27,599 nt of DNA from an uncultured Acidimicrobiales bacterium (GCA_937942965.1 CALDGN010000205.1:1-27599), one strand, 5' to 3'; counted from the first letter of the stretch, positions 15,402-23,272 are shown. The notes: generated from the sequence alone by a model not told the origin. Numbers and translations: made by a program.

Positions 15402-16235
15402 CGTGGCGTCGTCGGGCGCCTGATCCTCTGGGCCACGTTCGTCGCCGTTGCCCATGCCAGGCCGCGAGGCCGCCGACCAGGCCACGACGGCGTCGATCAA
15501 CCCGTCGAGCGTGTGCGGGTCAGCCTCGGCGGTCACGGCGACCTCGAGAGAGCGGGCCGTTTCGCTCGTGATCGGCCCGATGCTGATCACGGCCGGAGGT
15601 AGCGCGGCTCGCCCCGCGAGGCGCACGAATCGTTCGACCGTTGACGATGACGTGAACGTGATCGCGTCGGCCGCAGCAGCTGCGGCACGATCGCTTGCGG
15701 TGACCGTTCCATCAACGGTGCGATAGGCGACCACTCGGTCGACCATCCAGCCAGCAGCGGCGAAGCCGTCGGCAAGCACGGTTCGGGCAACTTCGGCCTG
15801 CACCAGCAGCAGACGATCAGCGTTTGCGGTCGGTGCGCCGACGGCTTCGACAAGCCCTTCGGCCAAGTTCCGATCAGGAACGGTGTCGACCCGCAAGGGC
15901 GAATCGTCGAGTACCGACGCCGTGCTTGGGCCGACGCACGCCACGGGTGCACTCGGCCAGACCTCGGCGCGCGTGCAAGCGGCAAGCAACGAGCGCGCAC
16001 CGTTCGGTGACGACACGGCGATTCGATCGACGCGCTCGTGATCTGCGATCGCAGCATCGAGCGCTTCGCCACCATCGGCTGGGTCGTCGATCGCGATCGT
16101 GGCGACCTCGACCGTGTCGGCGCCGAGGGCGTGCAGCCGTTCGGTCAGCGCAGACGCTTGCCCGGCGCTTCGCGTCACGACGATGGTGAGGCCCGTCAGC
16201 GGCCCAGCTGCATCGGTCGCCCCGGGCGTTGACAT
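15399..16235 (-). CDS. hemD: Uroporphyrinogen-III synthase
   Basis: HemD closes and inverts ring D of hydroxymethylbilane to give uroporphyrinogen III. From ATG 16235 the protein is 278 residues. The family is weakly conserved, but the plan fits: GLTIVVTRSAGQASALTERL at the N-terminus, DRIAVSSPNGARSLLAA, VACVGPSTASVL, ITFTSSSTVERFVRL, and VISIGPITSETARSL near the C-terminus. The frame is open further upstream to 16304. A start at 16235, 4 nt after the hemC stop, avoids a long overlap and fits the operon. The last 25 residues are a polar, acidic extension (from GMGNGDERGPEDQ). Identification rests on these motifs and on the hemC neighbour. Confidence 0.93.
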   Translation of the reverse strand: MSTPGATDAAGPLTGLTIVVTRSAGQASALTERLHALGADTVEVATIAIDDPADGGEALDAAIADHERVDRIAVSSPNGARSLLAACTRAEVWPSAPVACVGPSTASVLDDSPLRVDTVPDRNLAEGLVEAVGAPTANADRLLLVQAEVARTVLADGFAAAGWMVDRVVAYRTVDGTVTASDRAAAAAADAITFTSSSTVERFVRLAGRAALPPAVISIGPITSETARSLEVAVTAEADPHTLDGLIDAVVAWSAASRPGMGNGDERGPEDQAPDDAT

Positions 16236-16239
16236 CGGT

Positions 16240-17148
16240 TCAGTTCGCGAGCAGCGCGCTGCGCAAGGTGCGAGCGAGTTCGGCACCGAGCGCTTCGCCG
16301 TCATCGCCGACCAGACGCAGCTGATGCGAGCGGGTCAGGTCCTCGGAGGCAAGGAACCCGACGATCTCGATCGGGCCATCCACGCCGCCTCGGGCATGTG
16401 CTGCAGCGGGCATCGAGCAGTCGCCGCCCAGCTCATGCAGGAACGCCCGCTCGGCGTGCACGCGACGGGCGCTGGCCCGGTGTTCAATGCGCTGCAGCAG
16501 CGAGATCGTTGCGTCATCGTCGGCGCGGCACTCGATCGCAAGTGCGCCTTGGCCGACCTGGGGGACCATGGTTTCGACCGGCATCACGTCGACCGGTGCG
16601 TCGATCTCGTCTTCGATCCCAAGACGCTCGATCGCCGCTGTCGCCATCACGATGGCGTCGAAGTCCGGCGCCTTGCCCAGACGGGTGGCGATGTTGCCCC
16701 GGAGCTCGTGGAACACCAGGTCGGGACGATGGCGGTAGAGCTGAGCGCGGCGGCGGACCGAACCGGTTGCGACTGAAGCGCCTGGTGCCAGGTCGAGCAG
16801 CGATGAGCCAACGAGGCAGTCACGCACTTCGCCCCGAGTGGGAATCGCACCGAGCGTCAACCCGTCGGGCGTGATCGTCGGCAGATCTTTCGCGGAGTGC
16901 ACGGCGATGTCGGCGCGCCCGTCGAGGAGCGCGGCCTGAACCTCTTTGCAAAAGACGCCCTTGCCGCCAATGGAGTGCAGCGGTGACGTCGTGTCCCGAT
17001 CGCCGGTCGTCTCGACGACCACGATCTTGGCCTTGCCGCCACGGTTGGCGGCCAGCAACGCAGCGACGTGGGCGGCCTGCCAGCGAGCGAGCGCGCTGCC
17101 GCGGGTCGCGATACGCACGGTCGGCGTGGAGCCAGCTTTGGCAGCCAA
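16240..17148 (-). CDS. hemC: Hydroxymethylbilane synthase (porphobilinogen deaminase)
   Basis: This 302-residue cytoplasmic enzyme joins four porphobilinogen units into hydroxymethylbilane. VRIATRGSALARWQA opens the catalytic domain, HSAKDLPT and ATGSVRRRAQL supply substrate-binding Lys/Arg, and LRGNIATRLGK and VPQVGQGALAIECR are conserved. The dipyrromethane cofactor would attach to Cys244 in LGGDCSMPAAAHA. The start is taken as TTG at 17148, 13 nt after the hemA stop. No convincing ribosome binding site is visible, so coupling to hemA is likely. An in-frame GTG at residue 11 is too close to the first strand to be the true start. Confidence 0.96.
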   Translation of the reverse strand: MAAKAGSTPTVRIATRGSALARWQAAHVAALLAANRGGKAKIVVVETTGDRDTTSPLHSIGGKGVFCKEVQAALLDGRADIAVHSAKDLPTITPDGLTLGAIPTRGEVRDCLVGSSLLDLAPGASVATGSVRRRAQLYRHRPDLVFHELRGNIATRLGKAPDFDAIVMATAAIERLGIEDEIDAPVDVMPVETMVPQVGQGALAIECRADDDATISLLQRIEHRASARRVHAERAFLHELGGDCSMPAAAHARGGVDGPIEIVGFLASEDLTRSHQLRLVGDDGEALGAELARTLRSALLAN

Positions 17149-17161
17149 GATCAGACCCGAA

Positions 17162-18439
17162 TCAGTCGAGGTCGAACAGCTCGCGCAGGGCCGAGGCGAG
17201 TCGTTCGCCTCGGAGGCTCGTGGCCGATTCTTTGAGGCGCACGGTCGGCTCGTGCAAGAACTTGTTCAGCACGGCGCGGGTGATCTCGTCGACGGCCTGA
17301 CGCTGATCGTCGGTGAGGTGTTCAAGTCGGGCACTTTGGCGAGCGAGCTCTTCGCCACGCAGGCGTTCGGCTTCGGCCCGGAACTCGGTGATGAGCGGTG
17401 CGACGGACTGCTGGCCGACGCGTTCGGCGTGGCGAGCGACTTCGTCTTCGATGATGCTCGTGGCTTGGTCAAGCTCAGCGGTGCGGCTTTCGAGCCCTTC
17501 GGCGACGAAGGCGCCGACGGCGTCGAGGTCGCAAAGGTGCAGCCCGGGCAGGTCGGCGGCAGCTGGGTCGATGTCACGTGGAAGCGCAACGTCGACGATC
17601 AGCAACGGTCGACCGTTGCGGCGGTCCATGACTTGGGCGAGCTCAGCGGCCTCGACGACGAGCGACGGAGCTGCGGTCGAGGTGAACGCCAGGTCGCAGT
17701 CAACGAGCGCGTCGAGCAGCTCGTCGATCGGGCGCATGTCGGCGCCGATCCGGGCGGCGAGATCGTCGGCAGTGCCGGTCGTGCGGCTCATCACGGTGAT
17801 CGAGTCGAGGCCACGTTCGGCGAGCGAAAGCGCCATGCCAGACCCCATCTCGCCGGCACCGATCAGCAGGGCCGAGGAGCCAGCAAGGCCGGTGCCCTGA
17901 TCCTTCGATGCCTGGGCGTCGGCCAGCACGATGGCGGCCTGGGAAACCGAGGCGACGTGGCGGGAGATGTCGGTTTCGGTGCGGACTCGTTTGCCGACTT
18001 CGAGCGCCGAACGGAAGACCGTGTTCAGGTTGGAGCCGACGCACTCGTGCTCTTGGGCAACCTGCCAGGCTCGTTTGACCTGACCCAGGATCTCGTGCTC
18101 GCCCACGACGGCCGAATCAACACCGGCACTCACGCGGAACAGGTGCTCGACGGCTTCGTCGTCGTAGTAGGTGTACAGCGCGTCGCCAAGGCGTTCGGGG
18201 GCGACGAAGCTGGACTGGGCCAAGAAGTCACGGACGTCTTGGAAGGCCCCGTGGAAGCGCTCGGCTTCGACATAGATCTCGGTGCGGTTGCAGGTGCTCA
18301 GCAGCACGGCCTCGGACACGTACGGCCGCTGGGACAGGTCGTGCAACGCCTTGGGAAGGTCGTCAGCGGCGACCGTCACCTGCTCGAGCAGGTCGAGCGG
18401 CGCAGTTGCATGATTCAGTCCGATGACGACGAATGACAT
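17162..18439 (-). CDS. hemA: Glutamyl-tRNA reductase
   Basis: This 425-residue enzyme reduces glutamyl-tRNA(Glu) with NADPH to glutamate-1-semialdehyde, the first committed step of the C5 pathway. FVVIGLNHATAPLDLLEQ opens the catalytic domain. The nucleophile is Cys50 in LLSTCNRTEIY. GEHEILGQVKRAW and ALLIGAGEMGSGMALSLAERG mark the NADPH domain, and the C-terminal dimerisation helices end LREFDLD-like (ALRELFDLD). The start is ATG 18439, 58 nt after rex. It is the first hem gene in the rex-hemA-hemC-hemD order known from Streptomyces, which suggests redox control through Rex. Confidence 0.97.
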   Translation of the reverse strand: MSFVVIGLNHATAPLDLLEQVTVAADDLPKALHDLSQRPYVSEAVLLSTCNRTEIYVEAERFHGAFQDVRDFLAQSSFVAPERLGDALYTYYDDEAVEHLFRVSAGVDSAVVGEHEILGQVKRAWQVAQEHECVGSNLNTVFRSALEVGKRVRTETDISRHVASVSQAAIVLADAQASKDQGTGLAGSSALLIGAGEMGSGMALSLAERGLDSITVMSRTTGTADDLAARIGADMRPIDELLDALVDCDLAFTSTAAPSLVVEAAELAQVMDRRNGRPLLIVDVALPRDIDPAAADLPGLHLCDLDAVGAFVAEGLESRTAELDQATSIIEDEVARHAERVGQQSVAPLITEFRAEAERLRGEELARQSARLEHLTDDQRQAVDEITRAVLNKFLHEPTVRLKESATSLRGERLASALRELFDLD

Positions 18440-18497
18440 GAGTCCGGGGGGAACGAGGTCGGGGCACCACCATCATGGCGGACGCGGAGCAGAAACA

Positions 18498-19211
18498 TCA
18501 TCTCGTAGCACTGAGGTTTTCGTCACGCGCCCCATGTTCTGGGGATGTCTCGGACGGTTCTTCAGGCGAGGTTTCTGGGCGGGGCTGGTAGTAGCTGAGG
18601 ATTTGGAGCTCGAGGGCGAGGTCAACTTGGCGTAGCGCAACCCCTTCGGGGACCTGCACGACGGTCGGAGCGAAGTTCAATACCGACGTGATACCCGCCG
18701 CGATCACCCGATCCGTGGCGTTCTGGGCCGCCTCGACCGGCGTCGTGATGATTGCGGTTCGAGCGTTGTGGGTCGCAACGACCATGTCGAGGTTGTCGAG
18801 ATGCTCAACCGCGGCTTCGACGCCGTCGATGTGGCGACCGACCTTGTCCGGATCGACGTCGAAGACGGCGACGATCGGAAACCCACGATTGCCGAAGCCC
18901 GCATGGTTGACGAGGGCCTGGCCGAGGTTGCCGAGCCCAACCACGATCACGGGTGATTGCTCGTCGAGCCCGAGCTCGAATCGGATCGAACGCATCAGGT
19001 GAGCGACTTGATAGCCGACCCCTCGCGTGCCGTAGCTACCGAGGTGGCTCAGGTCTTTGCGCAGTTTGGCTGCGTTGACCCCGGCAAGTTCCGCGAGTCG
19101 TGAGGACGACACGGTTTCGACCTCGGCCTGCTCGAGTTCTTCGAGGCAGCGCAAATACAGCGGGAGCCGAGCCACGGTGGCGGCGGGAACCTGCGGCGTG
19201 TCGAGAGGCAC
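18498..19211 (-). CDS. rex: Redox-sensing transcriptional repressor Rex
   Basis: This 237-residue protein has an N-terminal winged helix (ARLPLYLRCLEELE, then SSRLAELAGVNAAKLRKDLS, with SYGTRGVGY) and a Rossmann domain with GLGNLGQAL (GxGxxG, 92-97) and VFDVDPDKVG. The C-terminal swapped helix ends in LALELQILSYYQP. Rex binds DNA when NAD+ is high and lets go when NADH rises, controlling respiratory and fermentative genes. The last 20-odd residues are a polar extension. The start is GTG 19211, with a -10 box 6 nt upstream. It sits directly before hemA, as in Streptomyces. Confidence 0.97.
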   Translation of the reverse strand: MPLDTPQVPAATVARLPLYLRCLEELEQAEVETVSSSRLAELAGVNAAKLRKDLSHLGSYGTRGVGYQVAHLMRSIRFELGLDEQSPVIVVGLGNLGQALVNHAGFGNRGFPIVAVFDVDPDKVGRHIDGVEAAVEHLDNLDMVVATHNARTAIITTPVEAAQNATDRVIAAGITSVLNFAPTVVQVPEGVALRQVDLALELQILSYYQPRPETSPEEPSETSPEHGARDENLSATR

Positions 19212-19247
19212 CGGCGCAGGCTAGGTCCGTTTTGGGCCAATTCACAA
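19212..19247 (-). promoter_or_regulatory. Promoter for a predicted leaderless rex mRNA
   Basis: On the - strand TTGTGA (19247-19242) and TAGCCT (19223-19218) are 18 bp apart, and the GTG start follows after 6 nt. This is the best -35/-10 pair among the leaderless candidates. The -35 lies in TTGTGAATT, which resembles one half of a Rex operator (TTGTGAA), but no matching inverted half is present. Confidence 0.55.
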
Positions 19248-19283
19248 TCGCACAAAGTGGTTCTTTTTGAGGTTTTTCGCGGT

Positions 19284-20720
19284 TCAGGACGGTCGTAGTG
19301 CCCGTCGTTGCAGCTTGCCGCCAAGCCCTCGGGGCAAGGCGTCAACGACCTCGATACGCGACGGGACTTTGTAGCCCGCCAATCGACTGCGGCAGTGGCG
19401 TCGCAGCGCATCAGCATCGGCCGATTCGCCAGGAACCAGCACGACAAAGGCGACGACGGCCTCGCCATATTCACGGTCCGGCTCACCCACCACGGCAGCC
19501 GCTTGGACGGCCGGATGGGTGGCGAGCCAGTCCTCGACCTCGCCCGGGTGGACGTTGAAACCCGCGCAGATGATCTGGTCTTTGTTGCGGCCGACGATGA
19601 ACAGGTGGCCGTGTTCGTCGACGACGGCAAGATCGCCGGTGCGAAGCCAACCGTCGGCGTCGAGGACCGCTGCGGTTGCCTCAGGGTCACCGAGATAGCC
19701 AAGGAACACGTTGTCGCCCCGGGCCCAGACTTCGCCAACGTCGCCGATCAGCGCATCGTCGCCGAACTCGTCGACCAGGCGAAGCTCGACACCCGGCAGC
19801 GGGCGTCCTACCGACGTTGCAGGTGCATCGGTGCCGACCGAGGTCGTGAGCCCTGGCGACGCTTCGGTCAGGCCATAACCCTGGCGGAGTCGGATGCCGA
19901 GCACGTCTTCGACCCTGGCGGCCAGTGCGCCTTGGAGCGGCGCTGCGCCGCTGAGGCCAAGCTCGACGGTCGCCAGGCGACCTGTCGACGGCGCAGCCGC
20001 CGCGAGCCGGAACCAGAACACGGGCGGAGCAACGAGCAACGTGACGCGGTGCTGTTCGACGAGGCCAACGACCGTGTCCACATCGGGATCTGGTGCGAGC
20101 ACAAGGGTCGCACCTGCGGCCAGCGACACGCCGAGCACGCTGACAAGTCCGAGTACGTGGCTGAGCGGCATCACACCGAGCACAACGCGGACGATCTCGG
20201 CGAGCCCGTCTGAACTCGTCATCGTCGAACGAATCGAGGCCGCAAGGTTGGCCCGACTCAGCATGGCGAGACGAGGGCTTCCGGCCGTGCCACTGGTGAA
20301 CATGAGGAGCGCGGCTTGGTGCTCGTCGACCTCGACCGCGTCGACCGGTTCGCCAACCAGCAATTCGGCCGCGTCGATCGGAGCGTCCGCGAGCTCAGAC
20401 GCCATCGCCGTGCTCCCAACCGATACCACGAGGGTCGGCTGCGCGAGCTCGCACGCGTAGGACAGCTCGGCGACTGGATAACGAGGGTGTAGCGGAAGCA
20501 CGGTTGCGCCGGCTGCCAGCGACCCCAACACGACCTGGACGAACTCGTTGGACGTTTCTCCGATCACAACGACGACATCGCCAGGAGCGATCCGCTCGCT
20601 GAGACGCCCGGTGACCTGCCCGATGCGATGCCGAAGATCGCCCCAGGTCAGCTGATGATCACCACAGATGAGGGCCACGCCAGCGGGATCGTGGCGCGCA
20701 ATGAGACGAGCGACATGCAC
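19284..20720 (-). CDS. AMP-forming acyl-CoA synthetase / ligase
   Basis: This 478-residue protein belongs to the ANL adenylating superfamily, which activates a carboxylic acid with ATP and then passes it to CoA. Visible motifs are the ATP loop LLMFTSGTAGSPRLAMLS, VMPLSHVLGL, YGLTEASPGLTTSVG, GWLRTGDLAVVDEHG, the hinge-region GRNKDQIICAGFNVHPGEVED, and the C-terminal catalytic Lys in PRGLGGKLQRRAL. It is a little shorter than typical fatty acyl-CoA ligases (about 500-550). The acid substrate cannot be predicted. The start is GTG 20720 with TACGAT 6 nt upstream. It precedes rex by 72 nt on the same strand, so it may share regulation with rex-hemACD, though rex has its own promoter. Confidence 0.93.
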   Translation of the reverse strand: MHVARLIARHDPAGVALICGDHQLTWGDLRHRIGQVTGRLSERIAPGDVVVVIGETSNEFVQVVLGSLAAGATVLPLHPRYPVAELSYACELAQPTLVVSVGSTAMASELADAPIDAAELLVGEPVDAVEVDEHQAALLMFTSGTAGSPRLAMLSRANLAASIRSTMTSSDGLAEIVRVVLGVMPLSHVLGLVSVLGVSLAAGATLVLAPDPDVDTVVGLVEQHRVTLLVAPPVFWFRLAAAAPSTGRLATVELGLSGAAPLQGALAARVEDVLGIRLRQGYGLTEASPGLTTSVGTDAPATSVGRPLPGVELRLVDEFGDDALIGDVGEVWARGDNVFLGYLGDPEATAAVLDADGWLRTGDLAVVDEHGHLFIVGRNKDQIICAGFNVHPGEVEDWLATHPAVQAAAVVGEPDREYGEAVVAFVVLVPGESADADALRRHCRSRLAGYKVPSRIEVVDALPRGLGGKLQRRALRPS

Positions 20721-20732
20721 AGAAGCATCGTA
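20721..20732 (-). promoter_or_regulatory. -10 box for a predicted leaderless acyl-CoA ligase mRNA
   Basis: TACGAT (20732-20727 on the - strand) ends 6 nt before the GTG start. No Shine-Dalgarno or convincing -35 is present. The spacing matches other predicted leaderless starts in this window. Confidence 0.5.
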
Positions 20733-20809
20733 CGCGACCGGCTTCTAGGCAGAACCACCCACTCCGAAACAGGCCTCTTGGTCCGGGGTGCGCGAGGTCT
20801 AGGACGGAC

Positions 20810-20851
20810 GGCATGCCATGGGCTGCCCAATTGGGCCAAGGGGTGTTGACC
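20810..20851. promoter_or_regulatory. Palindromes and a -35-like box in a divergent intergenic region
   Basis: The 184-bp gap between the divergent acyl-CoA ligase and CAP-protein genes holds GGCATGCC (20810-20817) and the perfect 12-bp palindrome GCCCAATTGGGC (20825-20836). TTGACC (20846-20851) follows and could be a -35 for the CAP-protein gene. No good -10 is seen at 17-18 bp. An operator role is a guess. Confidence 0.3.
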
Positions 20852-20904
20852 AACCCCAGCAACGACCCGAATCGAGCGGAGTCACTCCCCTACCTGACTC
20901 CGAG

Positions 20905-21882
20905 ATGCCCCTTCACCGCCTCCGCCTCATCGCCACGATTCTCGTGTTCATCGTCGTGGCCGCGCTTGCTCCCACAAGCCCCGCTTCCGCCCAGACCTAC
21001 AGCCGCGACGCCGCAATGGAATCGGGGTTCCTCGCCAACCTCAACGCCCAACGTGCCTCGCGTGGCGTCGGGCCGCTCACGCTCAACTCCTCGATGTCGA
21101 ACGCCGCCGCTGGCTGGACGAGCCAGATGGTGAACGGCGACTTCCTCGCCCACGCCGGCGACATCATCAGCGGGACGCCCGGCGGCTGGACCAAGGTCGG
21201 CGAAAACGTCGGCCGAGGCAAGACCGTCGCATCGCTCACGACCGCATTCATGAACAGCCCCGGCCACGCCCGCAACGTGCTCGACCCTGACTACACCCAC
21301 GTCGGCATCGCCGTCATCGTCCACCCGACCGGCCGGGTCTACACCACGCACCGATTCGCCGCCCTGCCAGGCGCCGCAGCTCCCGTCCCTCCGGCGCCCA
21401 CCGCAATCCCAGCGCCACCAGCAGCCCCGACGCCGATTCCTCCACCACCTGCGCCGACAGCGATCCCTGCTCTCCCAACCCCGGTCCCACCAACCCCCGT
21501 CCCACCAACCCCGGTGCCACCAACGCCCACCGCAGTGCCACCAACTCCAGTGCCACCGACCCCGACAGCGGTTCCCCCGACCCCGACGCCGGAACCCTCG
21601 CCAACGCCAGAACCGTCTCCGACACCGGCCCCCTCTCCAACACAGACAGCAACAACGACACCTGAGCCCGACGCGGCTCAGAACTCGTCACCTCGCCCGG
21701 CGCCGTCAACCGGGTCCGATCTTGGCGACGCTCCCGAGCGTCTCGCCTTTGTGGATCCGGTTGCGGCGCGGGGTGTGCGGGTCCTTCCCCTCGGTACCGC
21801 TCCCGAGCGCGTCGCCGATGTCGCCCGCGACAAAGCCGCGCTCAAGCAGCGCCTGCTGTTGCGCAACGCGACGTTCGACTAG
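20905..21882 (+). CDS. Secreted CAP/SCP-domain protein with proline-rich repeats
   Basis: The reading frame is open from 20818, but ATG 20905 starts a clear signal peptide (MPLHRLRLIATILVFIVVAA, cleavage probably after PASA). That gives 325 residues. The mature protein carries a CAP domain (about 30-155): LANLNAQRASRGVGPLTLN, GDFLAHAGD with the first conserved His, GENVGRG, FMNSPGHARNVL with the second, and VGIAVIVHPTGRVYTTHRFA. It then has a roughly 110-residue Pro/Thr/Ala stretch built on VPPTP and PSPTPEP units, typical of a cell-wall-spanning linker. A short conserved-looking C-terminal end holds ALKQRLLLRNATFD. Bacterial CAP proteins are extracellular, and their activity is mostly unknown. 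It is a stand-alone gene. Confidence 0.92.
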   Translation: MPLHRLRLIATILVFIVVAALAPTSPASAQTYSRDAAMESGFLANLNAQRASRGVGPLTLNSSMSNAAAGWTSQMVNGDFLAHAGDIISGTPGGWTKVGENVGRGKTVASLTTAFMNSPGHARNVLDPDYTHVGIAVIVHPTGRVYTTHRFAALPGAAAPVPPAPTAIPAPPAAPTPIPPPPAPTAIPALPTPVPPTPVPPTPVPPTPTAVPPTPVPPTPTAVPPTPTPEPSPTPEPSPTPAPSPTQTATTTPEPDAAQNSSPRPAPSTGSDLGDAPERLAFVDPVAARGVRVLPLGTAPERVADVARDKAALKQRLLLRNATFD

Positions 21883-21931
21883 ACCCGGAGTCGAACAGAC
21901 GCAGCTTGAGCGCAGCGTCACGCGTGGGTGC

Positions 21932-22024
21932 TCAGGTTCCGCCGAGGACGACGATCTGCCAAAACGCAGCGCCCATGATGATGAGCAGCAGCACGCCGAG
22001 CACGATCACGGTGGCCGGACGCAT
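21932..22024 (-). CDS. 30-residue single-pass membrane microprotein
   Basis: This small frame runs ATG 22024-22022 to TGA 21934-21932. Its ATG overlaps the stop of the preceding adenosyltransferase gene by one base (TGATG), the classic arrangement for translational coupling. The 30 residues are two charged or polar ones at the start (MRPAT) and then one hydrophobic helix (VIVLGVLLLIIMGAAFWQIV) followed by VLGGT. A GGGACGG motif lies about 6 nt upstream as a possible ribosome binding site. Its composition is that of a genuine transmembrane peptide. I do not recognise a family. It may anchor or regulate something in the membrane; function is unknown. Confidence 0.6.
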   Translation of the reverse strand: MRPATVIVLGVLLLIIMGAAFWQIVVLGGT

Positions 22025-22869
22025 CAGTTCCGTCCCAAGGTCACTGGCGTATCGACGCCCTTGGCCTCGCCGGGGAACAAGCGCACCTCGGTGTTTGTGG
22101 CGGCTCGGAGTTCCTTGGCCGCAGATGCACGGTTGACCACAAGCGCGACCATACCGCTGCTGTCGGTCATGAGGCCGAGCTCACCCGACCCCAGCGCGCC
22201 GAAGTGCGAGACGATCCGGGCCGGTCGCCGTAGATCACCGATCTGTACCGAGAACGCCTTGGCCTCGAGTTCTTCGGGGTCGAGGTTGAGCTGCACATTG
22301 CCGAACCGGTCAACCCACAGCACCTCGGCAACGATGACTTCGTCGTCAGCGCCCTCGCGACCCGACACGGGCATGACGGCCGGAAGCAACGCTGCCGGAT
22401 CGATAGGTTCGCCGACCTCGTGCAAAGGCACACCGGCGCACAGGTGCGCGCCGACGGGGCCGAACAGGTCTCGACCATCAAAGGTCGGGCCGGGAGCTTC
22501 GAGGCGATACGTCGACTGGGTGATGTCCACCGCGGCGGTCGCGCCACCGACGAGGGCGACGGTCGGGGCGAGCAGCCCGTTGTCCGGCCCGACGAGAATC
22601 GAGGCGCCTCCGCCGACTTCGACGGCGACGGCGCGGCGGCTGCTGCCGACCCCAGGGTCGACGACGGCGACAACCACGCCAGGATTCAGGTACGGCGCGG
22701 AGCGAGCCAAGCTCAAGCCACCGGCGCGCACATCGTGCGGGGCGACATCGTGGGTCACGTCGACGATGCGAACCGTCGGCGCAATCGACCACATCACGGA
22801 CTTGGTTACGCCAACGAATTCGTCAGCAAGCCCGTAGTCGGTCAGGAAGTTGATGGTGTCGAATCGCAT
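22024..22869 (-). CDS. SAM hydroxide adenosyltransferase (DUF62 family)
   Basis: This 281-residue protein belongs to the family that includes fluorinase and chlorinase. Most bacterial members instead hydrolyse S-adenosylmethionine to adenosine and methionine using hydroxide. Family features: INFLTDYGLADEFVGVTKSV with the active-site Asp at residue 11, VDVTHDVAPHDVRAG, VVVAVVDPGVGSSRR, LVGPDNGLL, and GRDLFGPVGAHL. The C-terminal domain has WVDRFGNVQLNL. No extended loop typical of fluorinase is obvious, so the hydrolase activity is more likely. The start is ATG 22869 with TAGGGT 8 nt upstream. The stop is coupled to the microprotein gene. Confidence 0.94.
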   Translation of the reverse strand: MRFDTINFLTDYGLADEFVGVTKSVMWSIAPTVRIVDVTHDVAPHDVRAGGLSLARSAPYLNPGVVVAVVDPGVGSSRRAVAVEVGGGASILVGPDNGLLAPTVALVGGATAAVDITQSTYRLEAPGPTFDGRDLFGPVGAHLCAGVPLHEVGEPIDPAALLPAVMPVSGREGADDEVIVAEVLWVDRFGNVQLNLDPEELEAKAFSVQIGDLRRPARIVSHFGALGSGELGLMTDSSGMVALVVNRASAAKELRAATNTEVRLFPGEAKGVDTPVTLGRN

Positions 22870-22877
22870 CGGGTCGA

Positions 22878-22883
22878 ACCCTA
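22878..22883 (-). promoter_or_regulatory. -10 box upstream of the adenosyltransferase gene
   Basis: TAGGGT (22883-22878 on the - strand) lies 8 nt before the ATG at 22869, so transcription would begin within one or two bases of the start. No ribosome binding site is visible. No good -35 is seen. Confidence 0.4.
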
Positions 22884-22907
22884 CCGATCAACACCGGTCT
22901 GTCGGCT

Positions 22908-22954
22908 CAGCGATCGCAGCTCTGTCGGTTCGAGCGAGTGCTGGGCGATCGCTG
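22908..22954 (-). terminator. Inverted repeat downstream of the HTH gene
   Basis: CAGCGATCGC (22908-22917) and GCGATCGCTG (22945-22954) are perfect inverted copies separated by 27 nt. They lie just after the HTH stop and before the adenosyltransferase promoter. A stem-loop terminator is plausible, but the loop is long and no T-tract follows. Confidence 0.35.
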
Positions 22955-22967
22955 GAGAGCTATCGGC

Positions 22968-23162
22968 TCAGGTGCCGGTCTCGACGTAGCGGCTGTCGAG
23001 GAACGTGTCGAGGTCGGTGGCACGGATGCGGTACGACTTGCCGACACGGACGGCGGCCAGTTCGCCGGACTTGATGAGGCGGTACACCGTCATGGTGGAG
23101 ACTCGCATGTCCTGCGCAACCTCAGCGACGGTGAGGTAGCGGGGGCGTTGGCTGTCGTTCAC
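22968..23162 (-). CDS. Small excisionase/BldC-like HTH DNA-binding protein
   Basis: Starting at GTG 23162, with AAGGA about 9 nt upstream, this 64-residue protein is one MerR/excisionase-type winged helix: YLTVAEVAQDMRVSTMTVYR, then LIKSGELAAVRVGKSYRIRA, then LDTFLDSRYVE. The frame is open to 23204, but the upstream residues (MLPPVLPPHRRN) look non-coding. The same kind of small HTH gene lies beside proC in Mycobacterium (Rv0500A next to Rv0500), and the order here is the same. Despite the family name there is no phage or integrase gene nearby, so a housekeeping regulator is more likely. Its DNA targets are unknown. Confidence 0.9.
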   Translation of the reverse strand: MNDSQRPRYLTVAEVAQDMRVSTMTVYRLIKSGELAAVRVGKSYRIRATDLDTFLDSRYVETGT

Positions 23163-23228
23163 GATGCAGTTCCTTCGGTGCGGTGGCAGCACAGGCGGGA
23201 GCAAGCCCCCGCTCGTTTAACGATCCAC

Positions 23229-23272
23229 ACTCTAGAGGCTGTTGTCTGTTCTGTCACCTTGACCAACGTTGG
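23229..23272 (-). promoter_or_regulatory. Promoter with adjacent palindrome upstream of the HTH gene
   Basis: On the - strand GTGACA (23257-23252) and TAGAGT (23234-23229) are 17 bp apart, a good -35/-10 pair. A perfect palindrome, CCAACGTTGG (23263-23272), lies 5 bp upstream of the -35 and could be an operator. The predicted leader of about 60 nt includes a small GC stem (GCGGG 23195-23199 with CCCGC 23208-23212). Confidence 0.55.

Noticed and set aside
14178..15602. 474-codon + strand frame across hemL
   Set aside because: It is antisense to hemL, which has clear motifs and a normal length. No ribosome binding site or recognisable domain was seen.
16236..16304. Upstream start giving a 301-residue HemD
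   Set aside because: It would overlap the end of hemC by about 65 nt. ATG 16235, 4 nt after the hemC stop, fits the operon better.
16946..18436. 496-codon + strand frame across hemA
   Set aside because: It is a shadow of hemA and hemC. The real genes are identified by catalytic motifs.
19240..19256. Rex operator upstream of rex
   Set aside because: Only one half (TTGTGAA on the - strand) is present. The facing half does not form the expected inverted repeat, so I note it only as part of the -35 box.
20818..20904. N-terminal extension of the CAP protein
   Set aside because: A typical signal peptide begins at 20905. The upstream residues are proline-rich and contain the palindromic intergenic DNA.
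22968..23162. Excisionase as a sign of a prophage or integrative element
   Set aside because: There is no integrase, attachment site or phage gene nearby. The gene beside proC is a conserved actinobacterial arrangement.
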